Source of the DNA: Pseudomonadota bacterium
Lineage (GTDB): Bacteria; Pseudomonadota; Alphaproteobacteria; Rhizobiales; Xanthobacteraceae
NCBI GenBank assembly: GCA_023433965.1
Contig: JAEYTQ010000089.1
Coordinates: 1 to 10,612, forward strand
Direction: 5' to 3'
DNA length: 10,612 bases
Shown: positions 1-7,470 of the stretch, in pieces
Position numbering within the stretch: the first letter of the stretch is position 1
Layout: each line of letters starts with the position of its first letter
The notes under the pieces: generated by a model
What the model was told of the DNA's origin: nothing
Database searches by the model: none
What the model saw: the letters and a program-made list of their open reading frames with translations, nothing else
Translations under genes and position numbers: made by a program

Positions 1-94
1 CGCGCGCAGGCGCACGGCGACCCTGCTGCTTCTTCTCCGGTGCGGGCATGGGAATGCTGTCGAGCCTTGCGGCTGCGGCGGGCGGCGGTGTCAC
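1..94 (-). CDS. Possible 5' end of an unidentified leftward gene (partial)
   Basis: Reading leftward from a GTG at 94 there is an open frame to the window edge, with an in-frame ATG at 49. From that ATG the peptide begins MPAPEKKQQGRRAPAR, a basic, Ala/Pro/Arg-rich start seen in some regulators and DNA-binding proteins. No clear Shine-Dalgarno precedes either start, and only about 30 residues at most are visible, so no family can be named. It would run in the same direction as the aldo/keto reductase. Chance openness in high-GC DNA is a real alternative. Confidence 0.25.
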   Translation of the reverse strand, partial: MTPPPAAAARLDSIPMPAPEKKQQGRRAPAR

Positions 95-186
95 GGCTGG
101 AACCCGGGCGAAATGCGAATCGAGAACAGTCGTTAAAAACGACAAATGCGCCCCGTTCACAACTTCCGAAAACAGGATGCCGATAT

Positions 187-202
187 GCGCGGGCCGCCGC
201 GC
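187..202 (-). terminator. Weak hairpin downstream of the aldo/keto reductase
   Basis: GCGCGG and CCGCGC form a 6-bp inverted repeat around a 4-base loop (GCCG), about 35 bp past the reductase stop codon. No U-tract follows directly on the minus strand; a short T run occurs about 14 bases later. It could help end transcription or be chance in GC-rich DNA. The rest of 95-236 shows no gene. Confidence 0.3.
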
Positions 203-236
203 GCGTCAATGCTCCGTTAATGTTGCTCGTTGTGCA

Positions 237-1076
237 CTACAGCATGGGCAGGCTGCGCGGCTTGGGCCCGCGGGGAAACGCCGCATCGAGCGCGGCAATC
301 TCCTCGTTGGTCAGCACGAGGTCGCCTGCCGCCGCATTCTCGCCGGCATGTTCCGCGGACGAGGCCTTCGGAATCGCAAACACCGTAGTCGCACGGGTGA
401 GGAAGCTCAGCGCGACCTGACGCGGTGTCGCGCGCCGCGCCTCCGCGATTCGCGCCAGCACGGCCCCGCCCTTGCTCCGCACATCTGGAAAATCGTCATG
501 GCCGAACGGCGAATAGGCTACGACGGCGACATTGTGCTGCTCGCACCAATGGATCACCGCATGCTCGATCGCGCGCTCCTTGAGGTGATAGAGCACCTGG
601 TTGCAGGCGATCCGGCCCTCGCCCGCGACGTCGAGAATCTCGTGGAGATCGTCAGCGTCGAAATTCGACACACCCCAGGACTTGATCTTGCCTGCTTTCA
701 CCAACTCCTCGAAGGCCGCGACGGTGTCCTCCAGCGGATAGGAACCGCGCCAGTGCAGCAGATAACAATCGAGGCGATCCGTCTTCAGCCGCTTCAGCGA
801 GCGCTCGCAAGCGGTGACGGTGCCGCGACGCGACGCGTTGCTTGGCAGCACTTTTGACACGAGGAACACCTCGTCACGCCGGCCCGCGATGGCATCGGCA
901 ATGACGAGCTCCGCATCGCCGTACATCTCGGCGGTGTCGATGTGCGTCATGCCGAGATCGAGCCCGCGCTGCAGCGCCGCGATCGCGCGCTTGCGGTCGC
1001 CATGGTCGAGATACCAGGTGCCTTGCCCGATGACGGAGACGTTGGCGCCGGTCTTGCCGAAGGGACGTTTGTTCAT
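237..1076 (-). CDS. Aldo/keto reductase
   Basis: A 279-residue single-domain NAD(P)H-dependent oxidoreductase with a TIM-barrel fold, a usual length for the family, predicted to be cytosolic and to reduce aldehydes or ketones to alcohols. The family's catalytic tetrad is present: D47 and Y52 (within HIDTAEMYGD), K75 (VSKV) and H108 (LLHW). Other family marks are GVSNF at 135-139, NQ at 159-160 with Y163, and IPK near 235-237, which belongs to the cofactor phosphate-binding region. The start at 1076 matches the usual family N-terminus (short beta hairpin then GQGTW), although no strong Shine-Dalgarno is seen. It lies about 180 bp downstream of nasC in the same direction and has no obvious nitrate role; it may have its own promoter. 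The substrate cannot be told from sequence. Confidence 0.93.
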   Translation of the reverse strand: MNKRPFGKTGANVSVIGQGTWYLDHGDRKRAIAALQRGLDLGMTHIDTAEMYGDAELVIADAIAGRRDEVFLVSKVLPSNASRRGTVTACERSLKRLKTDRLDCYLLHWRGSYPLEDTVAAFEELVKAGKIKSWGVSNFDADDLHEILDVAGEGRIACNQVLYHLKERAIEHAVIHWCEQHNVAVVAYSPFGHDDFPDVRSKGGAVLARIAEARRATPRQVALSFLTRATTVFAIPKASSAEHAGENAAAGDLVLTNEEIAALDAAFPRGPKPRSLPML

Positions 1077-1193
1077 GTCTGCACCAGGGGGGGTCAGAGG
1101 GCCCCATCGCCTGCTTGAAGGAAGCGCGCGGCAGCATAGGACACAACCGCGGACACGTCGATTGCGCGGGGGCCGTGGCCCGCCAGCCTATAC

Positions 1194-1208
1194 TCTCGTG
1201 GCACGAGA
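1194..1208. promoter_or_regulatory. Perfect 7-1-7 palindrome between nasC and the aldo/keto reductase
   Basis: TCTCGTG-G-CACGAGA is a perfect inverted repeat in the 178-bp gap (1077-1254) between nasC and the reductase, about 118 bp before the reductase start and 47 bp past the nasC stop. It could be an operator for a dimeric repressor controlling the reductase, or a short terminator stem for nasC. There is no U-tract, which argues for the operator. The rest of the gap shows no gene and no convincing sigma-70 boxes. Confidence 0.4.
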
Positions 1209-1254
1209 TCGCGGTGTTGGCACACACACTTGTATGACGGTGGAGAAAGCCAGC

Positions 1255-3960
1255 CTACCCGGATGCGCCCGCGACCTTCGCCTGTTTCACCGGCGCCACG
1301 TCCGTCGTCGCGATCAGCCGCTTGAGCTCGGGGATGCAGGAGCCGCAATTGGTGCCGGCCTTGAGCCTGGCGCCGATCTCGCCGGCGGTGCGGGCGCCGC
1401 TGGCGATGGTGTCGCAGATGGTGCCGCGGCCGACGCCGAAGCAGGCGCAGACGATCGGGCCGGTCGAGGCCGTGCCCTCCATCGATCTGCCTGACAGCAA
1501 GAGACGGCGCTGATCGTCGGTGACCTGATCGGCCGCAAACGCACCCTTCACCACTTCCCAGTCGCCGGCATCATGCGCGGGTCCGACGAACAGGCACGTC
1601 TCGATGCGGTCGCCCGCGAATGAGGCGGCTCGATAGACCCCGCCGCCGAAGTCGCGATACTCGGCAACATCGTCCCCGGCAACGCTCTCGAGCCAGGCTG
1701 GCCAGCGCGAAAGATCGCCGTTGTCGGCAAAGAGATAGCCGAAGCCGCCGCTGACGGTCACGCGCGTCCACAACAGGTTTTGCGGCAGATCGAGCTGCCT
1801 GCGCGACAAGGCGAAACCGCGGAAGACGTATTCGTACGGCGCGATCGCGGCGGGCGTCGCCTTGGATTCCGGCTGCCCGGAGAACGGATCAGTGAACGGT
1901 GCTACCAGCGCCCCGACGCGGCCGTGCGAGGCGTTCATCGCGCTCCAGTGGATTGGCACGAACAGTGTGCCGCGCTGCTGCCGCTCGCTGACGACGACCT
2001 TCAGGATGCACTGGCCGTAGTCTGTGGTGATGCGGGCATAGCCGTCATGGGCGATGCCGCATCTGCCGGCGTCATCCGGATGGATCTCGACGAACGGCTC
2101 GGGCAGGTGCGCGCCCAGCCGCTGGCTGAGACCGGTGCGCGTCATGGTGTGCCACTGGTCGCGGATGCGTCCGGTGTTGAGCCTTAAGGGGCGCGACGGG
2201 CCGGTCTCTCCGCGCAGCGCGGGCACCTCGGGCGCGACGAAGCGGCCCTTGCCGTCGTTGGTGAAGAAGCCGCCTTGCGCGAAGAAGCGCTCGCCCGGCG
2301 CTTCGCCTTCCCGCACCGGCCACTGCACGGGCTGCAAGGCATCGAACGCCTCGTCCGAGAGCGAGGTCAGCGCGCCGATGTCGAAGTCGCGGCTGCCGTT
2401 GTTTTCGAACGCCGACAGCGTGGCGTGCTCGCGGAAGATATCCGCCGAGGATTTGTAGTTGAAACTGTCGCCGAAGCCGAGCCGCTTGGCGGTCTCGCTC
2501 AGGATCCACCAATCCGGGCGCGCTTCGCCCGGCGCCGGCAGGAACGAACGCTGGCGCGAGATGCGGCGTTCGGAATTGGTCACCGTGCCCGACTTCTCGC
2601 CCCAGGCCAGCGCCGGCAGCAGCACATGCGGGCCGGCTCCGACGGTGTCGTTCGAGAGCACGTTCTCGGAGACCACGAACAGTTCGAGCTTCTTCAGGGC
2701 GTCGCGAACCATGTCGGCGTCCGGCAGCGACACCGCCGGGTTGGTGCCCATCACCCAGAGCGCCTTGACCTCGCCGCGGTTGATGGCCTCGAACAACTGA
2801 ACCGCCTTCAGCCCCTCATGCGTGGCGATGCGCGGCGCCTTCCAGAACCGCCTGACCCGATCGATGTCGGGCGGCGTGAAGCCCATATGGGCGGCGAGCA
2901 TGTTGGCGAGGCCGCCGACCTCGCGGCCGCCCATGGCGTTCGGCTGGCCGGTGAGCGAAAAGGGCGAGGCGCCGGGCTTGCCGATGCGCCCCGTGGCGAG
3001 ATGGCAATTGAGGATGGCGTTGACCTTGTCCGTGCCCTGCGCCGACTGGTTGACCCCTTGCGAATAGAGCGTGACGACCTTCTCGGTTTCACGAAACATC
3101 TTGAAGAAGGTGGCGACGTCCTGCTCGGACAGGCCGGTGGCCAGCGCCGTCGCGGCGGCGCTGCCGGCGATGCTGCGCGCGCGCGCCAGCGCATCGTCGA
3201 AACCGCTGGTGTTCTGCGCGATGTAGTTCCGATCGAGCGCACCCTTGTCGGCGAGGTGAACGAGCAGGCCGGAGAACAGCGCGGCATCGGTGCCCGGCCT
3301 CAGCCCCAGGAAGAGATCGACGTCGCTGGCCGTGTCGGTGCGGCGCGGATCGATCACGATCATGCGCGCACCGCGTTCCCCGCGGTTCTTCAGCATACGC
3401 TGGAACAGCACCGGATGGCACCAGGCTGCGTTCGAGCCGACGAAGACGAGCAGATCGGCCTGGTCGAGATCCTCGTAGCAGCCCGGCACGGTGTCGGCGC
3501 CGAAAGCGCGGCGATGACCCGCGACCGAAGAGGACATGCAAAGCCGCGAATTGGTGTCGACGTTCGCCGTGCCGACGAACCCTTTCATCAGCTTGTTGGC
3601 GACGTAATAGTCCTCGGTGAGGAGCTGGCCGGAGAGATAGAACGCGACCGCATCGGCGCCGTCGCGGGCAACGATGTGCTGCATGCGATGGGCGACATGA
3701 TCGAGCGCATCGCTCCAGGCGACGCGCTCCAGCACGCCCTTGCAGCGGATCATCGGGTAGAGCAGACGGCCTTCCAGCCCGATGGTCTCGCCGAGCGCGG
3801 AGCCCTTCGAGCACAGCCGGCCGAAATTGGCGGGATGGTCGGGATCGCCCGCGATCGCCGCCCCCCCCTTGCCGTCGGGTGTCGCCAACACGCCGCAGCC
3901 AACGCCGCAATAGGGGCACGTCGTCTTGGTGGTGCGGAGCGCGGGATCGATCGCCGTCAT
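1255..3960 (-). CDS. nasC: Assimilatory nitrate reductase, molybdenum catalytic subunit with C-terminal [2Fe-2S] domain
   Basis: A 901-residue cytoplasmic nitrate reductase that converts nitrate to nitrite with a Mo-bis-MGD cofactor. The N-terminal [4Fe-4S] site is C15, C18, C22 and C50 (CPYCGVGC, then LCSKG). C141 in DTNSRLCMSS is the expected Mo ligand of this Nap/Nas-type family. A C-terminal BFD-like [2Fe-2S] domain has C838/C840 and C872/C875 (CAC and CGSC), as in NasA/NasC proteins that take electrons from a flavoprotein. The start at 3960 was chosen over an in-frame ATG at 3993 because the longer form reads into flp and adds an Arg-rich 11-residue tail. The gap to flp is a single base, with an AAGG about 10 bases before the ATG inside the flp end, indicating translational coupling. 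A run of eight G in coding sense (complement of 3861-3868) sits within codons 31-33. No Tat signal is present, fitting assimilatory rather than periplasmic reduction. Confidence 0.96.
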   Translation of the reverse strand: MTAIDPALRTTKTTCPYCGVGCGVLATPDGKGGAAIAGDPDHPANFGRLCSKGSALGETIGLEGRLLYPMIRCKGVLERVAWSDALDHVAHRMQHIVARDGADAVAFYLSGQLLTEDYYVANKLMKGFVGTANVDTNSRLCMSSSVAGHRRAFGADTVPGCYEDLDQADLLVFVGSNAAWCHPVLFQRMLKNRGERGARMIVIDPRRTDTASDVDLFLGLRPGTDAALFSGLLVHLADKGALDRNYIAQNTSGFDDALARARSIAGSAAATALATGLSEQDVATFFKMFRETEKVVTLYSQGVNQSAQGTDKVNAILNCHLATGRIGKPGASPFSLTGQPNAMGGREVGGLANMLAAHMGFTPPDIDRVRRFWKAPRIATHEGLKAVQLFEAINRGEVKALWVMGTNPAVSLPDADMVRDALKKLELFVVSENVLSNDTVGAGPHVLLPALAWGEKSGTVTNSERRISRQRSFLPAPGEARPDWWILSETAKRLGFGDSFNYKSSADIFREHATLSAFENNGSRDFDIGALTSLSDEAFDALQPVQWPVREGEAPGERFFAQGGFFTNDGKGRFVAPEVPALRGETGPSRPLRLNTGRIRDQWHTMTRTGLSQRLGAHLPEPFVEIHPDDAGRCGIAHDGYARITTDYGQCILKVVVSERQQRGTLFVPIHWSAMNASHGRVGALVAPFTDPFSGQPESKATPAAIAPYEYVFRGFALSRRQLDLPQNLLWTRVTVSGGFGYLFADNGDLSRWPAWLESVAGDDVAEYRDFGGGVYRAASFAGDRIETCLFVGPAHDAGDWEVVKGAFAADQVTDDQRRLLLSGRSMEGTASTGPIVCACFGVGRGTICDTIASGARTAGEIGARLKAGTNCGSCIPELKRLIATTDVAPVKQAKVAGASG

Positions 3961-3961
3961 A

Positions 3962-5179
3962 TCAAGCCGCCTTCGAAGGCTGCGACAGCGCACGGCCGAA
4001 CATCATGTCGGTGCGGAACGCCGCCACCTTGTCACGATTGCGGATCAGCTCGAGATACCAGAGCGCATCGACGGTATCGCCGATCAACACCGCACCGGTG
4101 AGCCGGCCGTCCGCGATCACGAGCTTCTTGTAGGTGCCGCGCCGGCGGTCCGACAGCACCAGGCTCTCGCTGCCCGCCCCGCCCATGAAGTCGCCCGCGG
4201 AGAACACGCTGACGCCGGACACCTTCAGGTTGGTCGAGACCACGCTGCCATGATAGGCGGCGGGCCGGCCCGCGAGATGCCGCGCCAGCACGCGCGCCTG
4301 CTCATAGGCCGGCTCGACCAGGCCATAGCAGATGCCACGATGCTCGGCACATTCGCCGAGCGCAAAAATATCGGGCGAGGAGGTCTGCATCACGTCGTTG
4401 ACCACGACGCCGCGGTTGACGGCGATGCCCGCCTCCTTCGCCAGCGCGACGTTCGGCCTGATGCCGGCGGCGAAGATCACCGCATCGGCCTCGATGCGGC
4501 TGCCGTCGGCGAGCTCGACGGCCTCGACATGACCGTCGCCAAGAATGCACTTCGTGCTGGCATTGAGCAGGATGCGGACGCCCTTGCGCTCGACCAGCGT
4601 CTTGAGCAGATCGGCTGCGGGCTGATCCAGCTGGCGTTCCATCAGCCGGTCCATCAGGTGGAGCAGCGTCACCGGCGCACCGGCCTTGGCGAGGCCGTAG
4701 GCGGCCTCCAGCCCAAGCAGACCGCCGCCGACGACGACGACGCGCTTCTTCGCCGCGGCCAGCGTCAGCAGCAAATCGACGTCCCGCGTGTCGCGAAAGG
4801 TGTGGACGCCTGAGAGATCGGCCCCCGGCACGTTGAGCCGCAGCGGCGTCGATCCCGTGGCGAGCACGAGCTTGGAATATTCCATGCTCTCCTCGCCTTC
4901 GATCTTGAGCTCGCGGCGGCCGACATCGATCTCGGTGACGCGATAGCCGTAACGCACCGTAACGCCGCGATTTCGCCACCAGTCGGCCGGCCGCAGCTCG
5001 AGCTCGTGCGAGCCGGTCTCGCCGGCCAGCACGGAGGAGAGCAGCACGCGGTTGTAAGCGAGCCGCGGCTCTTCGCCGATCACCGCAACCGCGTAGCGGC
5101 CGAGCGCGGTCTTGGCGAGTTCGTCGACCAGACGCGCGGCAGCCATGCCGTTACCGACGATGACGAGCGGCTCACTCAC
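3962..5179 (-). CDS. flp: FAD-dependent NAD(P)H oxidoreductase (NirB N-terminal-like), electron donor to nitrate reductase
   Basis: A 405-residue pyridine nucleotide-disulfide oxidoreductase-like flavoprotein. It shows an FAD-binding dinucleotide fold at the N-terminus (VGNGMAAARL, residues 8-17), ATGS at 107-110, an NAD(P)-binding motif VVVVGGGLLGLEAA at 147-160, and the second FAD motif IFALGECAEH at 271-280. It resembles the flavin half of NirB but lacks the later Fe-S and siroheme parts, so it is an electron transfer protein and not a nitrite reductase. In B. diazoefficiens the equivalent Flp is proposed to feed electrons to NasC and to the neighbouring globin. The start is GTG at 5179: the only nearby ATG (5188) meets a stop after four codons, and AGGAG lies 7 bases before the GTG. 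That Shine-Dalgarno shares bases with the globin stop (TAGGAG), which points to coupled translation. Confidence 0.93.
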   Translation of the reverse strand: MSEPLVIVGNGMAAARLVDELAKTALGRYAVAVIGEEPRLAYNRVLLSSVLAGETGSHELELRPADWWRNRGVTVRYGYRVTEIDVGRRELKIEGEESMEYSKLVLATGSTPLRLNVPGADLSGVHTFRDTRDVDLLLTLAAAKKRVVVVGGGLLGLEAAYGLAKAGAPVTLLHLMDRLMERQLDQPAADLLKTLVERKGVRILLNASTKCILGDGHVEAVELADGSRIEADAVIFAAGIRPNVALAKEAGIAVNRGVVVNDVMQTSSPDIFALGECAEHRGICYGLVEPAYEQARVLARHLAGRPAAYHGSVVSTNLKVSGVSVFSAGDFMGGAGSESLVLSDRRRGTYKKLVIADGRLTGAVLIGDTVDALWYLELIRNRDKVAAFRTDMMFGRALSQPSKAA

Positions 5180-5189
5180 GATGCATCTC

Positions 5190-5618
5190 CTATTCGGCGG
5201 CCTGCGCTTGCGGGCCGTAGGCCTCGGACATCATGTAGCCGGACAGCACGCCGTAGGCGTCGGTCCAGGCTTTGGCGAGTTCGGGCGTCCAGGCCTCCCC
5301 GAGGCCCTTCTCCAGGGTCCACAGCAAAGTCGCACCGACGACGGGGTAGTGCTCGGCCTTGGCGCCATAGTCGACGTGACGCTTGGCCAGCGCGGAGGCC
5401 GCCGGAAGAATCGATTCCAGGTTCGACAGGCCGCCGACCACGGCGGCGAGCATGCCCATCAGCTTCTTGCGTTGCTCGGTCATGTCTTCGGGAAACATCG
5501 CGCGCACGGACGGCGCCACCTCGAACAGACGATCGTAGAACAACACCGCGGCCTGCTCCGATATCGGCGCGACCTTGGAAAAGCTCTGCTGAATGAGGGT
5601 GATCTGTTCTGGCGTCAT
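5190..5618 (-). CDS. bjgb: Single-domain bacterial globin (Bjgb-like), linked to NO detoxification
   Basis: A 142-residue heme globin close in size and pattern to Vitreoscilla hemoglobin and to the globin half of flavohemoglobins. Visible marks by comparison with that family are B10 Tyr (Y28 in LFYDRLF), the proximal F8 His (H81 in AKRHVDYGAKAEHYP), Tyr91 in the HYP motif, and the H-helix AYGVLSGYMM with a following Glu (E132) that could complete the usual His-Tyr-Glu proximal network. No reductase domain is fused, so an external reductase is needed, and flp lies directly downstream. The start at 5618 is preferred over an in-frame ATG at 5657 because AGGAG lies 7 bases upstream and the peptide then begins MTPEQITLIQQSF, the normal globin start. 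In B. diazoefficiens the equivalent protein is implicated in protection from NO made during nitrate assimilation. Confidence 0.94.
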   Translation of the reverse strand: MTPEQITLIQQSFSKVAPISEQAAVLFYDRLFEVAPSVRAMFPEDMTEQRKKLMGMLAAVVGGLSNLESILPAASALAKRHVDYGAKAEHYPVVGATLLWTLEKGLGEAWTPELAKAWTDAYGVLSGYMMSEAYGPQAQAAE

Positions 5619-5696
5619 GATGTTCTCCTGTTTTCGGTCTGCCTTCGTCCGCGCCATTGCGGAAGAAGTTCATGGGTCAAACGTCATCAGAGAGAT

Positions 5697-5718
5697 TTCT
5701 CCCCGCGTACGGGGAGAA
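5697..5718. repeat. Perfect palindrome between nrtC and the globin gene (REP-like or terminator stem)
   Basis: TTCTCCCCG and CGGGGAGAA form a perfect 9-bp inverted repeat with a 4-base loop (CGTA). It lies in the 117-bp gap between the nrtC stop and the globin start. No U-tract follows on the minus strand, so it is not a classic intrinsic terminator. From memory, CTCCCCGC...GCGGGGAG-type palindromes are frequent between genes in Bradyrhizobium, so it may be a dispersed intergenic repeat. It could also stabilise the nrtABC 3' end. The rest of the gap holds no gene. Confidence 0.7.
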
Positions 5719-5735
5719 GCGACATTCGTGCCTGT

Positions 5736-6530
5736 TTATGCCGCCTCGACGAAGCGATGACGCTCGTAGAGGAATTCGAGCACGCGCTGGCGGCACTTCA
5801 GATAGGTGGCGTTGGTGGCAAGCTCGAGCCGCTTGCGCGGCCGCGCCAGCGGCACCTCCAGCACCTCGCCGATGCGCGCGCTGGGCCCATTGGTCATCAT
5901 CACGATGCGGTCGGACAACAGCACGGCCTCGTCGACGTCGTGGGTGATCATCAGGATGGTGTTGCCGAGCTTCTGATGCAGCGCCATCACGGAGTCCTGC
6001 AGATGCGCGCGGGTCAGTGCATCGAGCGCACCGAACGGCTCGTCCAGCAGCAGCACTTTCGGCTCCATCGCCAGCGCCCGGGCGATGCCGACGCGCTGCT
6101 TCATGCCGCCGGAGATCTCCGAAGGACGCTTGTCCCTGGCATGGGCCATCTGCACGAGGTTGAGATTGTGCATCACCCAGGCGTCGCGCTCGGCGCGGGA
6201 CTTGGTCCTGGCAAAGACCTTGTCGACGCCGAGCCTGACGTTCTCGTAGACGGTCAGCCACGGCAGCAGGCTGTGGTTCTGGAACACCACGGCGCGATCG
6301 GGCCCCGGCGAATTCACCTCGCGGTTTTCCAGCAGAACGCCCCCCGTTGTGGCGCCGGTCAGCCCCGCGATGATGTTGAGCAGGGTCGACTTGCCGCAGC
6401 CGGAATGGCCGATGATCGAGACGTATTCGCCCTTCTCGATCGTGAGGTTGATGTCCTTCAGCACCTCCGTGGTCGCGGCGCCGCGGGTGAAAACCTTGTC
6501 GATGTGGTCGAGCTTCAAATAGGCGGTCAT
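5736..6530 (-). CDS. nrtC: Nitrate ABC transporter, ATP-binding subunit
   Basis: A 264-residue cytoplasmic ATPase that powers nitrate uptake through NrtB. All ABC motifs are intact: Walker A GHSGCGKS at 41-48, Q-loop Q84 (VFQNHSLLPW), signature SGGMKQR at 140-146, Walker B LLLDEP ending at E164 with D-loop GALD, and switch His H197 (ITHD). The sequence around 84-101 (LLPWLTVYENVRLGV) is typical of the nitrate/taurine/sulfonate group. It is single-domain, like cyanobacterial NrtD, and lacks the fused substrate-binding domain of cyanobacterial NrtC; the name nrtC follows rhizobial usage. It starts 13 bases after the nrtB stop with GGGGAGAGGG directly upstream, so the two genes are surely cotranscribed. 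Confidence 0.94.
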   Translation of the reverse strand: MTAYLKLDHIDKVFTRGAATTEVLKDINLTIEKGEYVSIIGHSGCGKSTLLNIIAGLTGATTGGVLLENREVNSPGPDRAVVFQNHSLLPWLTVYENVRLGVDKVFARTKSRAERDAWVMHNLNLVQMAHARDKRPSEISGGMKQRVGIARALAMEPKVLLLDEPFGALDALTRAHLQDSVMALHQKLGNTILMITHDVDEAVLLSDRIVMMTNGPSARIGEVLEVPLARPRKRLELATNATYLKCRQRVLEFLYERHRFVEAA

Positions 6531-6543
6531 GTGCCCTCTCCCC

Positions 6544-7326
6544 TCAGTTCTGCGCGGTGCCGCGGGTGACGATCTTGCCGAGGCCCGCGATCAGGCGGTC
6601 GAGCACGAAGCCGACGATGCCGACATAGAACAGCGCCAGGATGATCTCGCTGATATGCGAGGAATTCCACGCGTCCCAGATGAAGAAGCCGATGCCGACG
6701 CCGCCGATCAGCATTTCGGCCGCGACGATCGCGAGCCACGACAAGCCGATGCCGATGCGCAGGCCGGTGAAGATATAGGGCGCCGCCGCCGGGATCATGA
6801 TCTTCGCGAAGAATTCGAGCGGATTGAGCTGCACCACCGCCGCGACGTTGCGATAATCCTGCGGGATGTTGCGGATACCGACCGCGGTGTTGATGATGAT
6901 CGGCCAGATCGATGTGATGAAGATGACGAAGATCGCCGACGGCTGGCCGTCGCGGAAGGCCGCGAGCGACAGCGGCAGCCAGGCGAGCGGCGGAATGGTG
7001 CGCAGCACCTGGAACAGCGGATCGAGCCCGCGCATCGCCCAGACCGATTGTCCGACCAGCACGCCGAGCCCTATGCCGGCAATGGCCGACAGCGAGTAGC
7101 CGAAGGCGACGCGCTGGAGACTGGCGGACAGATGCCAGAACAGCCCCTTGTCGATGCCGCCGTTGTCGAAGAACGGATCGAGGATCAGCTCCTTGGTGTC
7201 GCTGAAGACTTTCGACGGCGGCGGCAGCGCCGAGCCGGCGCGGCGGCAGATCAGCTCCCACACCAGCGTCAACAGCGCGATCACGACCAGCGGCGGGATC
7301 ACGCGCACGGCTGTCTCACGTGCCAT
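6544..7326 (-). CDS. nrtB: Nitrate ABC transporter permease (intact part; N-terminus separated by an apparent frameshift)
   Basis: A 260-residue inner-membrane permease of the NrtB/SsuC/TauC group. It has a hydrophobic helix near 10-26, further helices around 77-95, 130-150 and 185-205, the family stretch LRTIPPLAWLPL at 109-120, and an EAA-like cytoplasmic loop at about 161-179 (VAAVVQLNPLEFFAKIMIP) that contacts the ATPase. The ATG at 7326 has only a poorly placed GAGG 11 bases upstream. The same frame reads sensibly further upstream (LTPKRPPRTEAYAR) until it collides with another frame that begins at 7439 after a good Shine-Dalgarno. The normal protein would then be about 298 residues. All membrane segments lie in the intact part, so a shortened but functional permease from 7326 is possible; a sequencing error is the main alternative. 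Confidence 0.85.
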   Translation of the reverse strand: MARETAVRVIPPLVVIALLTLVWELICRRAGSALPPPSKVFSDTKELILDPFFDNGGIDKGLFWHLSASLQRVAFGYSLSAIAGIGLGVLVGQSVWAMRGLDPLFQVLRTIPPLAWLPLSLAAFRDGQPSAIFVIFITSIWPIIINTAVGIRNIPQDYRNVAAVVQLNPLEFFAKIMIPAAAPYIFTGLRIGIGLSWLAIVAAEMLIGGVGIGFFIWDAWNSSHISEIILALFYVGIVGFVLDRLIAGLGKIVTRGTAQN

Positions 7327-7439
7327 GCGCGCGTAAGCCTCGGTGCGCGGGGGACGCTTGGGCGTCAGCGCACGACTGGCGCGATCGTTGCAGCAGGCTT
7401 CGCGGTCTCAACCTCGATCTTGGTGGCAGTCATGCTCAT
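7327..7439 (-). pseudogene. nrtB: Detached N-terminal extension of nrtB, out of frame
   Basis: An ATG at 7439, preceded by GGAGAG at normal spacing, opens a frame reading MSMTATKIEVETAKPAATIA then PVVR, which ends at a TGA (7367-7365). The other frame, continuous with the permease, picks up at CTG ACG (LTPKRPPRTEAYAR) directly over that TGA. The segment is 113 bases, 37 codons plus two bases, so a net loss of one base modulo three near 7364-7375 separates the two halves. The junction is a GC-alternating stretch (GTGCGC) where small deletions or base-calling errors are common. Confidence 0.7.
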
Positions 7440-7470
7440 CGCTATCTCTCTCCGACTTAGCAAGGACGAC

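Noticed and set aside
2275..4101. Long plus-strand open frame of 608 codons opposite nasC
   Set aside because: It lies antisense to a nitrate reductase with all cofactor motifs, and its composition (Arg, Ala, Gly, His-rich) is typical of the reverse frame of high-GC codons.
5112..6569. Plus-strand open frame of 485 codons opposite flp, globin and nrtC
   Set aside because: It spans three well-supported genes and their gaps on the other strand, has no recognisable domain, and is rich in His, Arg and Gln, as expected of a shadow frame.
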